In this document: piece by piece, positions 53,038-61,436 of the stretch | How the letters are laid out: each line of letters starts with the position of its first letter | Position numbering within the stretch: position 1 is the stretch's first letter | Origin: Bacillota bacterium | GTDB lineage: Bacteria > Bacillota > Clostridia > Oscillospirales > Ruminococcaceae | Reading direction: 5' to 3' | Length of the DNA stretch: 64,000 bases | NCBI GenBank assembly: GCA_023433405.1 | Contig: JAEZCT010000020.1 | Location: 1-64,000 of the forward strand | Program-made: the position numbers and the translations under genes | The notes under the pieces: generated by a model | Seen by the model: the letters and a program-made list of their open reading frames with translations, nothing else | Told to the model about the DNA's origin: nothing | Database searches by the model: none

Positions 53038-55182
53038 ATGAAACAGGATTTTACCGCACGGGCACAGGAGCTTGTGTCCCAAATGACATTAGAAGAAGCG
53101 GCATCTCAGCTTCGCTATGACGCGCCCGCTATTCCCCGCCTTGGTGTACCCGCTTATAACTGGTGGAACGAAGCGCTGCATGGTGTTGCCAGAGCCGGAA
53201 CGGCCTCGGTTTTCCCGCAGGCAATTGGTATGGCCGCAATGTTTGACCCCGAGTTTTTGCAGCAAATTGCAGATGTAATTGCAACCGAAACCCGTGCGCG
53301 CTTTCATGCCCTTTCCGAGCTGGGCGACCGTGATATCTATAAGGGGCTTACCATGTGGACCCCCAATATTAATATCTTTCGGGATCCTAGGTGGGGACGC
53401 GGGCAGGAAACCTACGGGGAGGACCCGTTCCTGACCAAGAGCCTGGGCAACGCGTTTATCCGCGGTCTGCAAGGGGACGGAGAGTACTTGAAAACTGCCG
53501 CCTGTGCAAAGCATTTTGCCGTTCACTCAGGACCTGAAGAGCTGCGTCACAGCTTTGACGCTAAGGCGACCCCAAAGGACATGGAGGAAACCTACCTGTA
53601 TGCCTTTGAGTCCGCGGTAAAGGATGCGGGCGTAGAGACCGTTATGGGCGCGTATAACCGTGTAAACGGGGAACCGTGCTGCGGCAGCAAGACCCTGCTT
53701 GTGGATATTTTGCGGGAGCGCTGGGGCTTTGGCGGGCATGTGGTCTCCGACTGCTGGGCAATCAGAGATTTTCACGAGCATCACAAGGTTACCAACACGG
53801 CGCTGGAATCCGCTGCCCTTGCCATTAACAATGGCTGCGATTTAAATTGCGGCAACGTTTACCTGTATATGGTTATGGCGTATCAGGAGGGACTGGTCAG
53901 CGAGGAGACTATCCGCAACGCGGCCACCCGCCTTTTTGCAACAAGATTGCGTTTGGGGCTGTTTGATACCAATTGCGAATATGCAAATATTCCCTTTGAC
54001 AGAAACGATTGTGAGGAGCACCGCGCACTGACACTGGAGGCCGCCAAACGTTCGGCGGTTCTTCTAAAAAATGACGGAATCCTGCCGCTTGACCGCAAGA
54101 AGATTCGCTCCCTTGCAGTCATCGGTCCAACCGCCGATTCCCGCAATGTGCTGGAAGGCAATTATTGCGGTACAGCGTCGGAGTATATCACAAACCTTGA
54201 GGGCATCCGTGAGGCTGCGGGCTCGGATATCCGCATCTACTACTCCATAGGTTCTCATCTGTACAAAGATAAGGTGGAGCCGCTTGCAATGGCAAATGAC
54301 CGCATTCAAGAGGCGGTAGCCTGTGCAAAGATGAGCGACGCGGTAGTCTTGTGCGTGGGGCTGGATGCAACCATAGAAGGCGAGCAGGGTGATACCGGTA
54401 ACAGCTATGCCTCCGGCGACAAGCCCGACCTCTATCTCCCCGAAGCCCAGCGTATCCTGATGGATGCGGTGCTGGCGGTGGGTAAGCCGGTTATTTTGGT
54501 TCTGAATACCGGCAGCGCGATGGATATCAGCAGCGCGGCGGATCGCTCCGCGGCGGCGCTTGCTTGCTGGTACAGTGGGGCACAAGGCGGCCGCGCGTTG
54601 GGCAAGCTGCTTTTTGGCGACGAAAACCCCTCCGGCAAGCTTCCTGTTACCTTCCATTATGATGGAACCCTGCCTGATTTTCAGGATTACAGTATGCACG
54701 GACGCACCTACCGCTATATCAGTGATAAGGCGCTGTATCCATTTGGTTTTGGTCTGTCTTATACCTCATTTGAGTACGAAAAGCTGGAGGTCGGCCCCAT
54801 TCATAAAGGAAAGCCACTGGCCGCAACTGTTACCGTCAGGAATACCGGTTCTCGCGACGGTGCCGACGTGGTGCAGCTTTACCTGAAAAACCACGCGGCG
54901 GAGAATGCAGCCGATTCGCGCAATGCCGCGGTACGCGATAAGGTGGGCGAACAGCCCCACCACGCGCTGTGTGCGGTTAAGCGTGTTTCCCTTAAGGCGG
55001 GAGAAAGCGCCGTGGTTTCCCTTGAGATTGGTGAGAAAAGCCTTTTCACCGTACTGGAGGATGGCAGCAAGGTGGTCCTTTCCGGCCGTTATACCCTATA
55101 TGCAGGCGGTAGCCAGCCCGATGGGCGCAGCATCGAGCTTGCGGGCAGCAGCCCCTTATCGGCTGAGATTATTGTGGAATAG
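53038..55182 (+). CDS. GH3 family beta-glycosidase (beta-xylosidase/beta-glucosidase type)
   Basis: 714 aa. N-terminal barrel with YNWWNEALHGVARAGTASVF, TPNINIFRDPRWGRGQETYG, CAKHFAVHSG, and the nucleophile Asp in VVSDCWAIRDFHEHHK. The middle alpha/beta sandwich has SAVLLKNDGILPLDRKKI and LACWYSGAQGGRALGKLLFG. The C-terminal fibronectin III-like domain (VTVRNTGSRDGADVVQLYLK) is present. No signal peptide: it hydrolyses imported glycosides in the cytosol. The YNWWNEALHGVA block is frequent in xylosidase-like GH3. It follows the ABC importer and likely belongs to the same AraC-controlled unit. Confidence 0.94.
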   Translation: MKQDFTARAQELVSQMTLEEAASQLRYDAPAIPRLGVPAYNWWNEALHGVARAGTASVFPQAIGMAAMFDPEFLQQIADVIATETRARFHALSELGDRDIYKGLTMWTPNINIFRDPRWGRGQETYGEDPFLTKSLGNAFIRGLQGDGEYLKTAACAKHFAVHSGPEELRHSFDAKATPKDMEETYLYAFESAVKDAGVETVMGAYNRVNGEPCCGSKTLLVDILRERWGFGGHVVSDCWAIRDFHEHHKVTNTALESAALAINNGCDLNCGNVYLYMVMAYQEGLVSEETIRNAATRLFATRLRLGLFDTNCEYANIPFDRNDCEEHRALTLEAAKRSAVLLKNDGILPLDRKKIRSLAVIGPTADSRNVLEGNYCGTASEYITNLEGIREAAGSDIRIYYSIGSHLYKDKVEPLAMANDRIQEAVACAKMSDAVVLCVGLDATIEGEQGDTGNSYASGDKPDLYLPEAQRILMDAVLAVGKPVILVLNTGSAMDISSAADRSAAALACWYSGAQGGRALGKLLFGDENPSGKLPVTFHYDGTLPDFQDYSMHGRTYRYISDKALYPFGFGLSYTSFEYEKLEVGPIHKGKPLAATVTVRNTGSRDGADVVQLYLKNHAAENAADSRNAAVRDKVGEQPHHALCAVKRVSLKAGESAVVSLEIGEKSLFTVLEDGSKVVLSGRYTLYAGGSQPDGRSIELAGSSPLSAEIIVE

Positions 55183-55185
55183 CAG

Positions 55186-55250
55186 ATAAAAATCCGCGTG
55201 AAAATCCATAAGCCTAAGCTTTTCACTTGATTTTTATGCGCTTGAAAAGA
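55186..55250 (+). repeat. Palindromic element, truncated copy behind GH3
   Basis: GATAAAAATCCGCGTGAAAA through AAGCTTTTCACTTGATTTTT; both ends missing. Confidence 0.75.
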
Positions 55251-55371
55251 GGTTCACCGCAAATTTTCGCTGAGTTATGGCGGCACAAACGCCGAAGAAA
55301 ACCTGCAAGCCCTTTGTAAACCCTGCCAATCATGACACACGCTCAATGATACGAGGAACAAAACATATTGA

Positions 55372-55471
55372 TACTAATATCCGATTTAAAGGAGTATAAA
55401 AATCAAGTGAAAAGCTTTAATTTATGGGTTTTCACGCGGATTTTTATCGACTCTTTTTGAGGGGATTAGTA
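55372..55471 (-). repeat. Palindromic element, intact copy with TGA duplication
   Basis: 100 bp, TACTAATATCCGATTTAAAG to GAGGGGATTAGTA, flanked by TGA at 55369-55371 and 55472-55474. A TGA direct repeat cannot be part of the palindrome, which proves a true target duplication. Confidence 0.92.
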
Positions 55472-55476
55472 TGACG

Positions 55477-55508
55477 AAGCTCCGTTGAAAATTTCAGCGG
55501 AGCTTTTT
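55477..55508 (+). terminator. Terminator downstream of GH3
   Basis: AAGCTCCGtTGAAa / TTCAgCGGAGCTT followed by TTT. Confidence 0.8.
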
Positions 55509-55641
55509 GCTTGGTTTGGTTTACCAATACAATGTATATACTTATTGGTTGAACACTTATAAGCTGTGAATATCCGCAACAAAAACAACAGGATTTTAAC
55601 TAAAAATCAAGGTAAGATGATATCGGAAGGAGGAATTAAGG

Positions 55642-56511
55642 ATGAATGTGCTAGCTGAATTTAATGAAGCGATGAAGTATATTGAACAGAATTTAATGTG
55701 CAATATTGAGCTGAATCAGGTTTCGCGAATAGCTGGTTGTTCAGAATACCATTTTCGCAGAATGTTTTCATTTCTTTCTGGAATGCCCTTGGGTGAATAT
55801 ATTCGCCGCAGACGGTTATCAGCAGCAGCGATCCTTTTACAAACGGAATCAGTAAAAGTCATTGACTTAGCGTTACGGCTAGGCTACGAAACACCCGAAG
55901 CCTTTACAAAGGCGTTCCAGGCAATGCATGGAGTAACTCCGTCTCAGGCCAAAAAGGAAGATATCGCACTTAAAGTTTTACCGCCAATAACCTTTCAATT
56001 AACAATTAGTGGAGGAATAGAAATGAATTACCGAATTATCGAAAAGAACGAATTTAATATTGTAGGCTTTAAAAAGAGAATCACATTGCAGTTTAGAGGC
56101 ATTAACACTCAAATGGGCTCGTTGTTACAAAAACTCACCCCTCAAATTATTGCCGAGCTTAAGGGCTTGTGCGACATTGAGCCGAAAGGCATACTCAATG
56201 TGTCGGCGAATTTTCAAGAGAGAACTATAGAAGGTTCTGAGCTCGACCAGTATATTGGTGTAGCGACTTCACAAACGGGTTCAAACCTCTATGACATCCT
56301 GCATGTGGAGGCATCCACTTGGGCGGTGTTCAAAGTGGTTGGGGCTTTCCCGGAAGCTCTTCAGAATACATGGGCTAAAATATACGCCGAATGGTTCCCT
56401 GCATCAGGATATGAATTGACCGGTGGGCCTGAGTTGCTGTGGAATGAAAGTCCTGACACAAGCAGAGCAGATTATAAAAGTGAGATATGGATTCCTGTTC
56501 GTAAAATTTAG
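55642..56511 (+). CDS. AraC-family regulator with GyrI-like effector domain
   Basis: 289 aa. N-terminal AraC DNA-binding domain: CNIELNQVSRIAGCSEYHFR and VKVIDLALRLGYETPEAFTK. The C-terminal GyrI-like small-molecule binding domain (residues 125-289) shows YRIIEKNEFNIVGFKKRITL and ASTWAVFKVVGAFPEALQNT. This architecture is that of Rob/YdeE-type multidrug-responsive regulators. AGGAGG stands at the right distance. First gene of the accessory string to 62.2 kb. Confidence 0.92.
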   Translation: MNVLAEFNEAMKYIEQNLMCNIELNQVSRIAGCSEYHFRRMFSFLSGMPLGEYIRRRRLSAAAILLQTESVKVIDLALRLGYETPEAFTKAFQAMHGVTPSQAKKEDIALKVLPPITFQLTISGGIEMNYRIIEKNEFNIVGFKKRITLQFRGINTQMGSLLQKLTPQIIAELKGLCDIEPKGILNVSANFQERTIEGSELDQYIGVATSQTGSNLYDILHVEASTWAVFKVVGAFPEALQNTWAKIYAEWFPASGYELTGGPELLWNESPDTSRADYKSEIWIPVRKI

Positions 56512-56616
56512 AATAAACCCGCAATAAGTTATATTCGCTTTGTTTGGCTTTGCAACCACTGCCTAAATATGTTATAATCCTACTAAATATTTTGCAGACG
56601 AAGGCAGCGTCAAAGA

Positions 56617-56883
56617 ATGAAGCTTACAATGAGCTATAAAAAGCTATGGAAGCTCCTGATTGATAAGGATATGAAAAAGCGCGACCGGATGGAGAAGACC
56701 GGTATCAGCAATTTTACCATCAGCAAGAGGAACCGTAGGGCGAATGCCCAGGCCGATATTCTGCTGCGGATTTGCGAGGTTTTTGACTGCAGCATCGGCG
56801 ATATCGGCGATGCTGATCCCATAAACACGAGGGAGGAAAAATCAGAAAGAACAACACACAACCGCGCAGATTATCCAGCATGA
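56617..56883 (+). CDS. Small XRE/Cro-type HTH protein, possibly degenerating
   Basis: 88 aa. SYKKLWKLLIDKDMKKRDRM, EKTGISNFTISKRNRRANAQ, ADILLRICEVFDCSIGDIGD correspond to a one-domain Cro/CI-type regulator. Within the recognition region R and N replace the usual conserved residues (relatives have STISKLNRGEN), which suggests decay. The last 20 residues overlap, in another frame, a peptide deformylase relic, so the natural C-terminus may be lost. A promoter (TTTGCA, 18 bp, TATAAT at 56573) precedes it. Confidence 0.65.
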   Translation: MKLTMSYKKLWKLLIDKDMKKRDRMEKTGISNFTISKRNRRANAQADILLRICEVFDCSIGDIGDADPINTREEKSERTTHNRADYPA

Positions 56884-56932
56884 AAACGACCACTGCGACG
56901 GGATTGTGATAGAAATGAAAAATGCAACCTGA
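56834..56932 (+). pseudogene. Relic of a peptide deformylase C-terminus
   Basis: One reading frame gives TAQIIQHENDHCDGIVIEMK, matching the deformylase helix IQHExDHLxGILFID with the zinc-binding HExxH (HENDH here). Nothing of the N-terminal two thirds is present, and no start codon is evident. It overlaps the 3' end of the XRE gene. Confidence 0.55.
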
Positions 56933-56995
56933 AAAGCCTGCCGGATGATGTTCCTATCGACCGTGAAAATGCTACAGTTTTGTGAGGTGAAGCCA

Positions 56996-57358
56996 ATGAA
57001 CCGTCAACAGTTAATCGAATACTGCCTGACCTTCCCCGGCGCGTACGAGGACTACCCTTTTGATGAATTTAAGGACGACAATGCAACGGCCGTCATGCGA
57101 CACAGAGGCAACAAAAAATCCTTTGCGATGATTATGCGGCATAACGGTCAGCTTTATCTTAATTTGAAGTGCGACCCATTGGAGGCGGATTTTCTTCGTC
57201 AGGCCTATAAGGACGAAATTCCTGCGTATCACCAAAACAAGCAGCACTGGAACACCATTATTATGGGTGGCGACGTTCCCGAAGAAGAAATCAAGCGGCA
57301 GATTGTCAACAGCTTTGACTTAACCAAGCCAAAGGTGAGGAGGCGAAAAAGTGTTTGA
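56996..57358 (+). CDS. MmcQ/YjbR-family protein
   Basis: 120 aa from the ATG at 56996 (GTGAGG ten bases upstream). MNRQQLIEYCLTFPGAYEDY, RHRGNKKSFAMIMRHNGQLY, LNLKCDPLEADFLRQAYKDE, PAYHQNKQHWNTIIMGGDVP are the conserved parts of the YjbR double-wing DNA-binding-like fold. Function in cells is unknown. Its stop overlaps the start of the GNAT-TagI fusion (8 bp), so the two are translationally coupled. Confidence 0.92.
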   Translation: MNRQQLIEYCLTFPGAYEDYPFDEFKDDNATAVMRHRGNKKSFAMIMRHNGQLYLNLKCDPLEADFLRQAYKDEIPAYHQNKQHWNTIIMGGDVPEEEIKRQIVNSFDLTKPKVRRRKSV

Positions 57359-58304
57359 AGATATCAAGTCAAGAATAGCCGAGCCCGAGGTAGGCAAAAT
57401 TGTCGCCCTTGCAGCCATTGACGGTTCACCGGAGGGGGTGGCGCAAGAAGCCGAAAAGTATCTCTCATCGGACAATCTTCATTTTTATGGCTGGCTGGAC
57501 GGAGATAAGATCCTCGGCATTTGCGGGTTTGAAATTCATACGGATAAAGTGGAAATTCATCTTATCGCTGTAGCAGAGGAGCTGCATCGTCAGGGCATAG
57601 GCTATGCAATGGTCGCGGCATTGCGCAATTCCTATCCTCTGCCGCTTGAAGCAGAGACAGTCGAGGAAGCGGTTGGGTTTTATCGCAGGAGCGGCTTTGA
57701 AATAACCCCCTTCCCAGACCCGGAGTGGGGTGAAAAGTACACCTGCGTACTCAAATACCGCTGCCCGTGGGGTGATACAGACGATACGCTCATGCGGGAA
57801 TACCACGACACCCAATGGGGCAAGCCGTGCTTTGACGAGCGCACCCTTTTTGAAATGCTGACGCTGGAGGGTGCCCAGGCAGGGCTTTCCTGGTCTTGTG
57901 TGCTGCATAAGCGGGAGAACTACCGTGCCGCCTTCGACGATTGGGATATTGCCAAAATCGCCGCCTATGGCGAGGATAAAGTGGCAGAGCTGCTCCAAAA
58001 CCCCGGCATTATCCGCAACAAGATGAAAATCCGCGCGACCATTGGGAACGCACAGGCGGTGCTACGGCTCGGTTCAATTTCCGATTTCATCTGGAGCTAT
58101 ACGGACGGCAAGCCCATTGTAAACGGATGGAAAGTGCAAGGCGAAATACCGGCTAAAACAGAGCTGTCCGACAAAATCAGCAAGGATATGAAAAAGCTCG
58201 GGTTTTCCTTCGTCGGCAGTACGATACTCTATTCCTATCTGCAAGCCATCGGCGTGGTTAATGACCATATTATGAGTTGTGCATTTTCGGGGGTCAGTAA
58301 ATGA
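57351..58304 (+). CDS. GNAT acetyltransferase - 3-methyladenine DNA glycosylase I fusion
   Basis: 317 aa from a GTG at 57351 (GAGGAGG nine bases upstream). Residues 1-135 are a GNAT domain (VEIHLIAVAEELHRQGIGYA, VEEAVGFYRRSGFEITPFPD). Residues 137-317 are a full TagI: CPWGDTDDTLMREYHDTQWG, FEMLTLEGAQAGLSWSCVLH, KRENYRAAFDDWDIAKIA, and GFSFVGSTILYSYLQAIGVV NDH...C. The Cys/His zinc ligands at both ends are present. TagI removes 3-methyladenine from alkylated DNA. The GNAT fusion is unusual. It overlaps the following interrupted frame by 4 bp. Confidence 0.93.
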   Translation: MFEDIKSRIAEPEVGKIVALAAIDGSPEGVAQEAEKYLSSDNLHFYGWLDGDKILGICGFEIHTDKVEIHLIAVAEELHRQGIGYAMVAALRNSYPLPLEAETVEEAVGFYRRSGFEITPFPDPEWGEKYTCVLKYRCPWGDTDDTLMREYHDTQWGKPCFDERTLFEMLTLEGAQAGLSWSCVLHKRENYRAAFDDWDIAKIAAYGEDKVAELLQNPGIIRNKMKIRATIGNAQAVLRLGSISDFIWSYTDGKPIVNGWKVQGEIPAKTELSDKISKDMKKLGFSFVGSTILYSYLQAIGVVNDHIMSCAFSGVSK

Positions 58305-58492
58305 GCGGGCTGAAATACGCCGCCTAAGAACTCGGCGAAGCCCACCGTGCCTTGCTATCCACTCTACAGAGGTGTGAAAAGATGGGCACCAATAAATTAA
58401 CTCAAACACACCGGACATTACCGGAACGGCGAATCGGCGCTTTGAACATCGCGCTGAGTAAAATTAGCGAGAAGCTGGAGGAAGTCGTATGA
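58301..58492 (+). pseudogene. Coupled small gene interrupted by an in-frame TAA at codon 9
   Basis: The frame starts with an ATGA overlap with the glycosylase stop and ends with an ATGA overlap with the DUF2200 start, 64 codons. After MSGLKYAA a TAA (58325-58327) breaks it, then ELGEAHRALLSTLQRCEKMG...LPERRIGALNIALSKISEKL continues open. The perfect fit at both ends shows a real former gene; the sequence resembles small helical clostridial proteins of unknown role. Restart downstream is possible but no good site exists. Confidence 0.65.
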
Positions 58493-58839
58493 ACATGGAA
58501 CGCGTTTACAAAATGATCTTCGCCGATGTGTATCCGTTGCTGGTGGCAAAAGCGGAGCGCAAAGGTAAAACCAAAGACGAGGTGGATACCCTCATCTACT
58601 GGCTGACGGGCTACGATGTCGTCGGTTTGCAAGCACAGCTTGCTAAGCGAGTAGATACGCAGACCTTCTACACCGAAGCCCCGCAGATAAACGCGAACGC
58701 AAGCAAAATCACCGGCGTTATCTGTGGCTGCCGCGTGGAAGAGATTACCGACCCGATCTATCAAAAAGTTCGCTGGCTGGATAAGCTGGTGGACGAGCTG
58801 GCTAAGGGTAAGGCGATGGAGAAAATTTTAAGGAAATAA
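58489..58839 (+). CDS. DUF2200-family protein
   Basis: 116 aa, a complete DUF2200 protein: MERVYKMIFADVYPLLVAKA, ERKGKTKDEVDTLIYWLTGY, FYTEAPQINANASKITGVIC, GCRVEEITDPIYQKVRWLDK. All conserved aromatic residues are kept. Function unknown in the family. The start codon overlaps the stop of the interrupted small gene; it belongs to the run of coupled accessory genes beginning at 56996. Confidence 0.93.
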   Translation: MNMERVYKMIFADVYPLLVAKAERKGKTKDEVDTLIYWLTGYDVVGLQAQLAKRVDTQTFYTEAPQINANASKITGVICGCRVEEITDPIYQKVRWLDKLVDELAKGKAMEKILRK

Positions 58840-58919
58840 AGGCGTGCCGATAAGTGTAGGTTCGCCGAAATCCTGCAAGGAAACAATTCATTACAGTTAA
58901 TATATGGAGGGCTTGAGCA

Positions 58920-59318
58920 ATGAACGTGAAAAACCAGCTTGAGTATTATGAATCAAAACTAAACTATGAGACCGACCCGTCTGATCTATTCTCGGCACTT
59001 AGCGAGGGCAGGGACGTAGTGGTAATTGATGCACGCCAACCGCACGCTTATGCAAATGAGCATATTCCTACAGCAATTAACATCCCCCATAGAACGATGT
59101 CCGAAGAAAGCACTGCCATGCTTGACCGCACTAAGCTATATGTCTGTTATTGCGATGGTATCGGATGTAACGCTTCAACAAAGGGCGCATTAAACCTCTT
59201 AAGGCTTGGCTTTCAAGTAAAAGAGCTTATTGGTGGTATCGAGTGGTGGAAGAAGGATGGATACGCTACAGAGGGTGAGCATGGGCAGCCGGGAGAGGCA
59301 GTAAGCTGCGGCTGCTAA
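58920..59318 (+). CDS. Rhodanese-like domain protein
   Basis: 132 aa. A single rhodanese domain: VVVIDARQPHAYANEHIPTA, INIPHRTM, and the catalytic loop CYCDGIGCNASTKGA. The first cysteines of CYCDGIGC can carry a persulfide; the loop length suggests sulfurtransferase rather than phosphatase use. A C-terminal tail EAVSCGC adds cysteines. TATGGAGGGC is the ribosome site. Physiological partner unknown. Confidence 0.92.
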   Translation: MNVKNQLEYYESKLNYETDPSDLFSALSEGRDVVVIDARQPHAYANEHIPTAINIPHRTMSEESTAMLDRTKLYVCYCDGIGCNASTKGALNLLRLGFQVKELIGGIEWWKKDGYATEGEHGQPGEAVSCGC

Positions 59319-59398
59319 AAGTGCAAAAGCTCCGCTTCGCGTTTATAATCATCCTTGCTTCCCAATATGTCTTATGACTAAATAAAGGAGCGAATCCG

Positions 59399-59674
59399 TT
59401 GCAGTACATCTATACCTATCTCTGCATTGTCAGTGTGATTGCAATTATTCTCACCCTGCACGATAAACGCGCCGCAACCAAGAGAAATTGGCGTGTGAAG
59501 GAACGAACCCTGCTGATTGTGTCCGCCCTTGGCGGCTCGTTAGCCATGCTGCTGACAATGCTCGCCGTTCGGCACAAGACAAGACACGCCAAATTCATGG
59601 CGGGCATTCCGATTATAATTGCTTTGCAAATTGTGGCAGTGCTTGCGGTTCTTCATTGGAGGGGTGTGCTTTGA
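59399..59674 (+). CDS. DUF1294 membrane protein
   Basis: 91 aa from a TTG start (AAAGGAG eight bases upstream). Three to four helices with the family motif DKRAATKRNWRVKERTLLIV, SALGGSLAMLLTMLAVRHKT, RHAKFMAGIPIIIALQ. Function unknown. It overlaps the truncated gene downstream by a TTGA coupling. Confidence 0.9.
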   Translation: MQYIYTYLCIVSVIAIILTLHDKRAATKRNWRVKERTLLIVSALGGSLAMLLTMLAVRHKTRHAKFMAGIPIIIALQIVAVLAVLHWRGVL

Positions 59675-59757
59675 AAGAGTACAAGCTGACCCGCACTAGC
59701 CGCGAAGCCATCGCGCTGTATGCCCACCACTGGGGCTGGAGCATATCAGGCGGATGA
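59671..59757 (+). pseudogene. N-terminal fragment of a YgjP-like (M48) metallohydrolase gene
   Basis: A TTG overlapping the DUF1294 stop opens a frame LKEYKLTRTSREAIALYAHH and stops after 28 codons. The first 18 residues resemble the start of YgjP/DUF45 metal-dependent hydrolases (EYKLTRSxRKTIALYIxDG), but the rest is lost and 109 bp of unassigned DNA follow. Confidence 0.5.
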
Positions 59758-59866
59758 ACCGTTCGGGCAAGTTCTGGCTGAGGACATTACAAGCAATTAA
59801 CACAAAGATTCGAGTTGATTAACGGCAAACGCACTGATATGTCAATGCAACGGAAAGGGCAAAGAT

Positions 59867-60193
59867 ATGAAATACGGCACATTTTTCAAATCTGTCTACG
59901 CCGCCGTGCGGCAAATTCCCAAAGGGAAGGTGGCGACCTACGGCGATATCGCCGCGGCAATCGGCTCTCCTAGGGCGTCGCGGGCGGTAGGCTGGGCGCT
60001 GCACGTCAACCCGGAGCCGGTTGTTACGCCGTGCCACCGCGTTGTGAACCGATTTGGAAAGCTTTCCGAGAGCTTCGGCTTCGGCGGGATTGAGGAGCAG
60101 CAAAGGCTGCTTATGCACGAGGGCGTTAAAGTAATGGACGGTGCCGTTGATCTTAAAAAATACAGAACAAAACTGGAGGCTTTATGGCAATAA
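59867..60193 (+). CDS. MGMT-family alkyltransferase-like DNA repair protein
   Basis: 108 aa from an ATG with GGAAAGGG upstream. It contains only the DNA-binding/active-site domain: VYAAVRQIPKGKVATYGDIA, RASRAVGWALHVNPEPVVTP and PCHRVVNRFGKL. The active Cys of PCHRV is kept, unlike alkyltransferase-like proteins with Trp there. It could therefore accept alkyl groups from O6-alkylguanine. It overlaps the MFS gene by 10 bp. With TagI in the same run it suggests an alkylation-damage set. Confidence 0.92.
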   Translation: MKYGTFFKSVYAAVRQIPKGKVATYGDIAAAIGSPRASRAVGWALHVNPEPVVTPCHRVVNRFGKLSESFGFGGIEEQQRLLMHEGVKVMDGAVDLKKYRTKLEALWQ

Positions 60194-61431
60194 ACAACTG
60201 GAAAAAGAACGCCGGATTCTTTATTGGAGGACAATTTCTTTCAATGTTCGGCTCTATGCTTGTGCAGCACTCCATAATCTGGAGCATCACGCTTGAAACA
60301 AAATCCGGCTGGGTTATGACACTATTCACCTGCGCGGCACTTCTGCCGATGGTGTTCATTTCCTTATTTGCCGGCGTGTGGGCTGACAGATTCAATAGGA
60401 AAATTCTAATCATTATTTCAGATGCAAGCATCGCCTTAGTAACACTCGGGTTGGCGATAACATATATCTCAGGCTATAAAAATATTTGGCTCATGCTTAT
60501 CATCGTAACCGTCCGCGCTTTCGGTCAAGGTATTCAGCAACCGGCAGTGAGCGCGGTGATTCCGCAAATTGTTCCAAGCGAAAGCCTGACGCGATTTAAT
60601 GGAGTTCAAGGAACCATTCAGTCTTTGAATATGTTTGCTGCCCCAATGGTTGCCGCCGCGCTGTTGACCCTCATGCCTCTTGAGTATATTTTTTTTATTG
60701 ATGTTGTTACCGCTGTCGCAGGAATATCTGTGATGCTGCTGTTCGTAAAGGTACCGAATCCTCCTGAAAAGGAGTTTGCAGGAACAGGATTAAAGGCATA
60801 CTTTTCAGAAATCAAAGAGGGCTTTTCTTATATCGGAAAAAAGCCGTGGCTTAAATCGCTATTGGCTTTTAGTGTGCTTTTCTCTCTTTTAATTACACCT
60901 GCCGCAATGCTTACGCCGCTACAAATAGCGCGTTCATTTGGCGATGACGTATGGCGGCTGACTGCTCTTGAAATAGTCTTCTCTGTGGGAACAATGACTG
61001 GCGGAATTGTAATCTCTGCATGGGGCGGGCTAAAAAACAAGACACATACGGTCGCACTTGGCTGCGCGGGAATGGGTTTTGCTTCGCTGATGTTGGGCGT
61101 GGTGCCGAATTTCCTGGTTTATCTGGTATTTATGATGCTTTGCGGCGTTTGTATACCAATTTGTAATACGCCGTCTATGGCACTTTTGCAAACACATATC
61201 TCACCTGAAATTTTAGGCCGCGTTATGGGTGTTTATATGATGCTTGCGGGTTTTGCAATGCCGGCTGCGATGCTTGTTTTTGGTCCGGTCGGAGATATTA
61301 TTAAGATTGAGTGGCTTTTAATCGCAACCGGAGTTGTCATATTTTTGGGAGGGTTTGTACTGCTTCGCTCCAAGGAACTGGTAAAAATCGGTGGCGCGAA
61401 GGCTCCTGAAATTTCGGAGGAAGGAATATAG
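60184..61431 (+). CDS. MFS efflux transporter (macrolide efflux-like)
   Basis: 415 aa, 12 predicted helices. The start overlaps the MGMT-family gene. Motif A FAGVWADRFNRKILIIISDA, and VRAFGQGIQQPAVSAVIPQI, VPSESLTRFNGVQGTIQSLN are the hallmarks of the Mef/enterobactin-exporter-like MFS group. The C-terminal half has GTMTGGIVISAWGGLKNKTH. Drug specificity cannot be predicted. Confidence 0.9.
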   Translation: MAINNWKKNAGFFIGGQFLSMFGSMLVQHSIIWSITLETKSGWVMTLFTCAALLPMVFISLFAGVWADRFNRKILIIISDASIALVTLGLAITYISGYKNIWLMLIIVTVRAFGQGIQQPAVSAVIPQIVPSESLTRFNGVQGTIQSLNMFAAPMVAAALLTLMPLEYIFFIDVVTAVAGISVMLLFVKVPNPPEKEFAGTGLKAYFSEIKEGFSYIGKKPWLKSLLAFSVLFSLLITPAAMLTPLQIARSFGDDVWRLTALEIVFSVGTMTGGIVISAWGGLKNKTHTVALGCAGMGFASLMLGVVPNFLVYLVFMMLCGVCIPICNTPSMALLQTHISPEILGRVMGVYMMLAGFAMPAAMLVFGPVGDIIKIEWLLIATGVVIFLGGFVLLRSKELVKIGGAKAPEISEEGI

Positions 61432-61436
61432 ACAAT

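Larger units (their letters stand above)
55183..55641. other. Intergenic region with one partial and one intact repeat
   Basis: 459 bp: a truncated element immediately after the GH3 stop, an intact one, and a terminator. The last 130 bp precede the AraC/GyrI gene and show no clear promoter. Confidence 0.6.
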
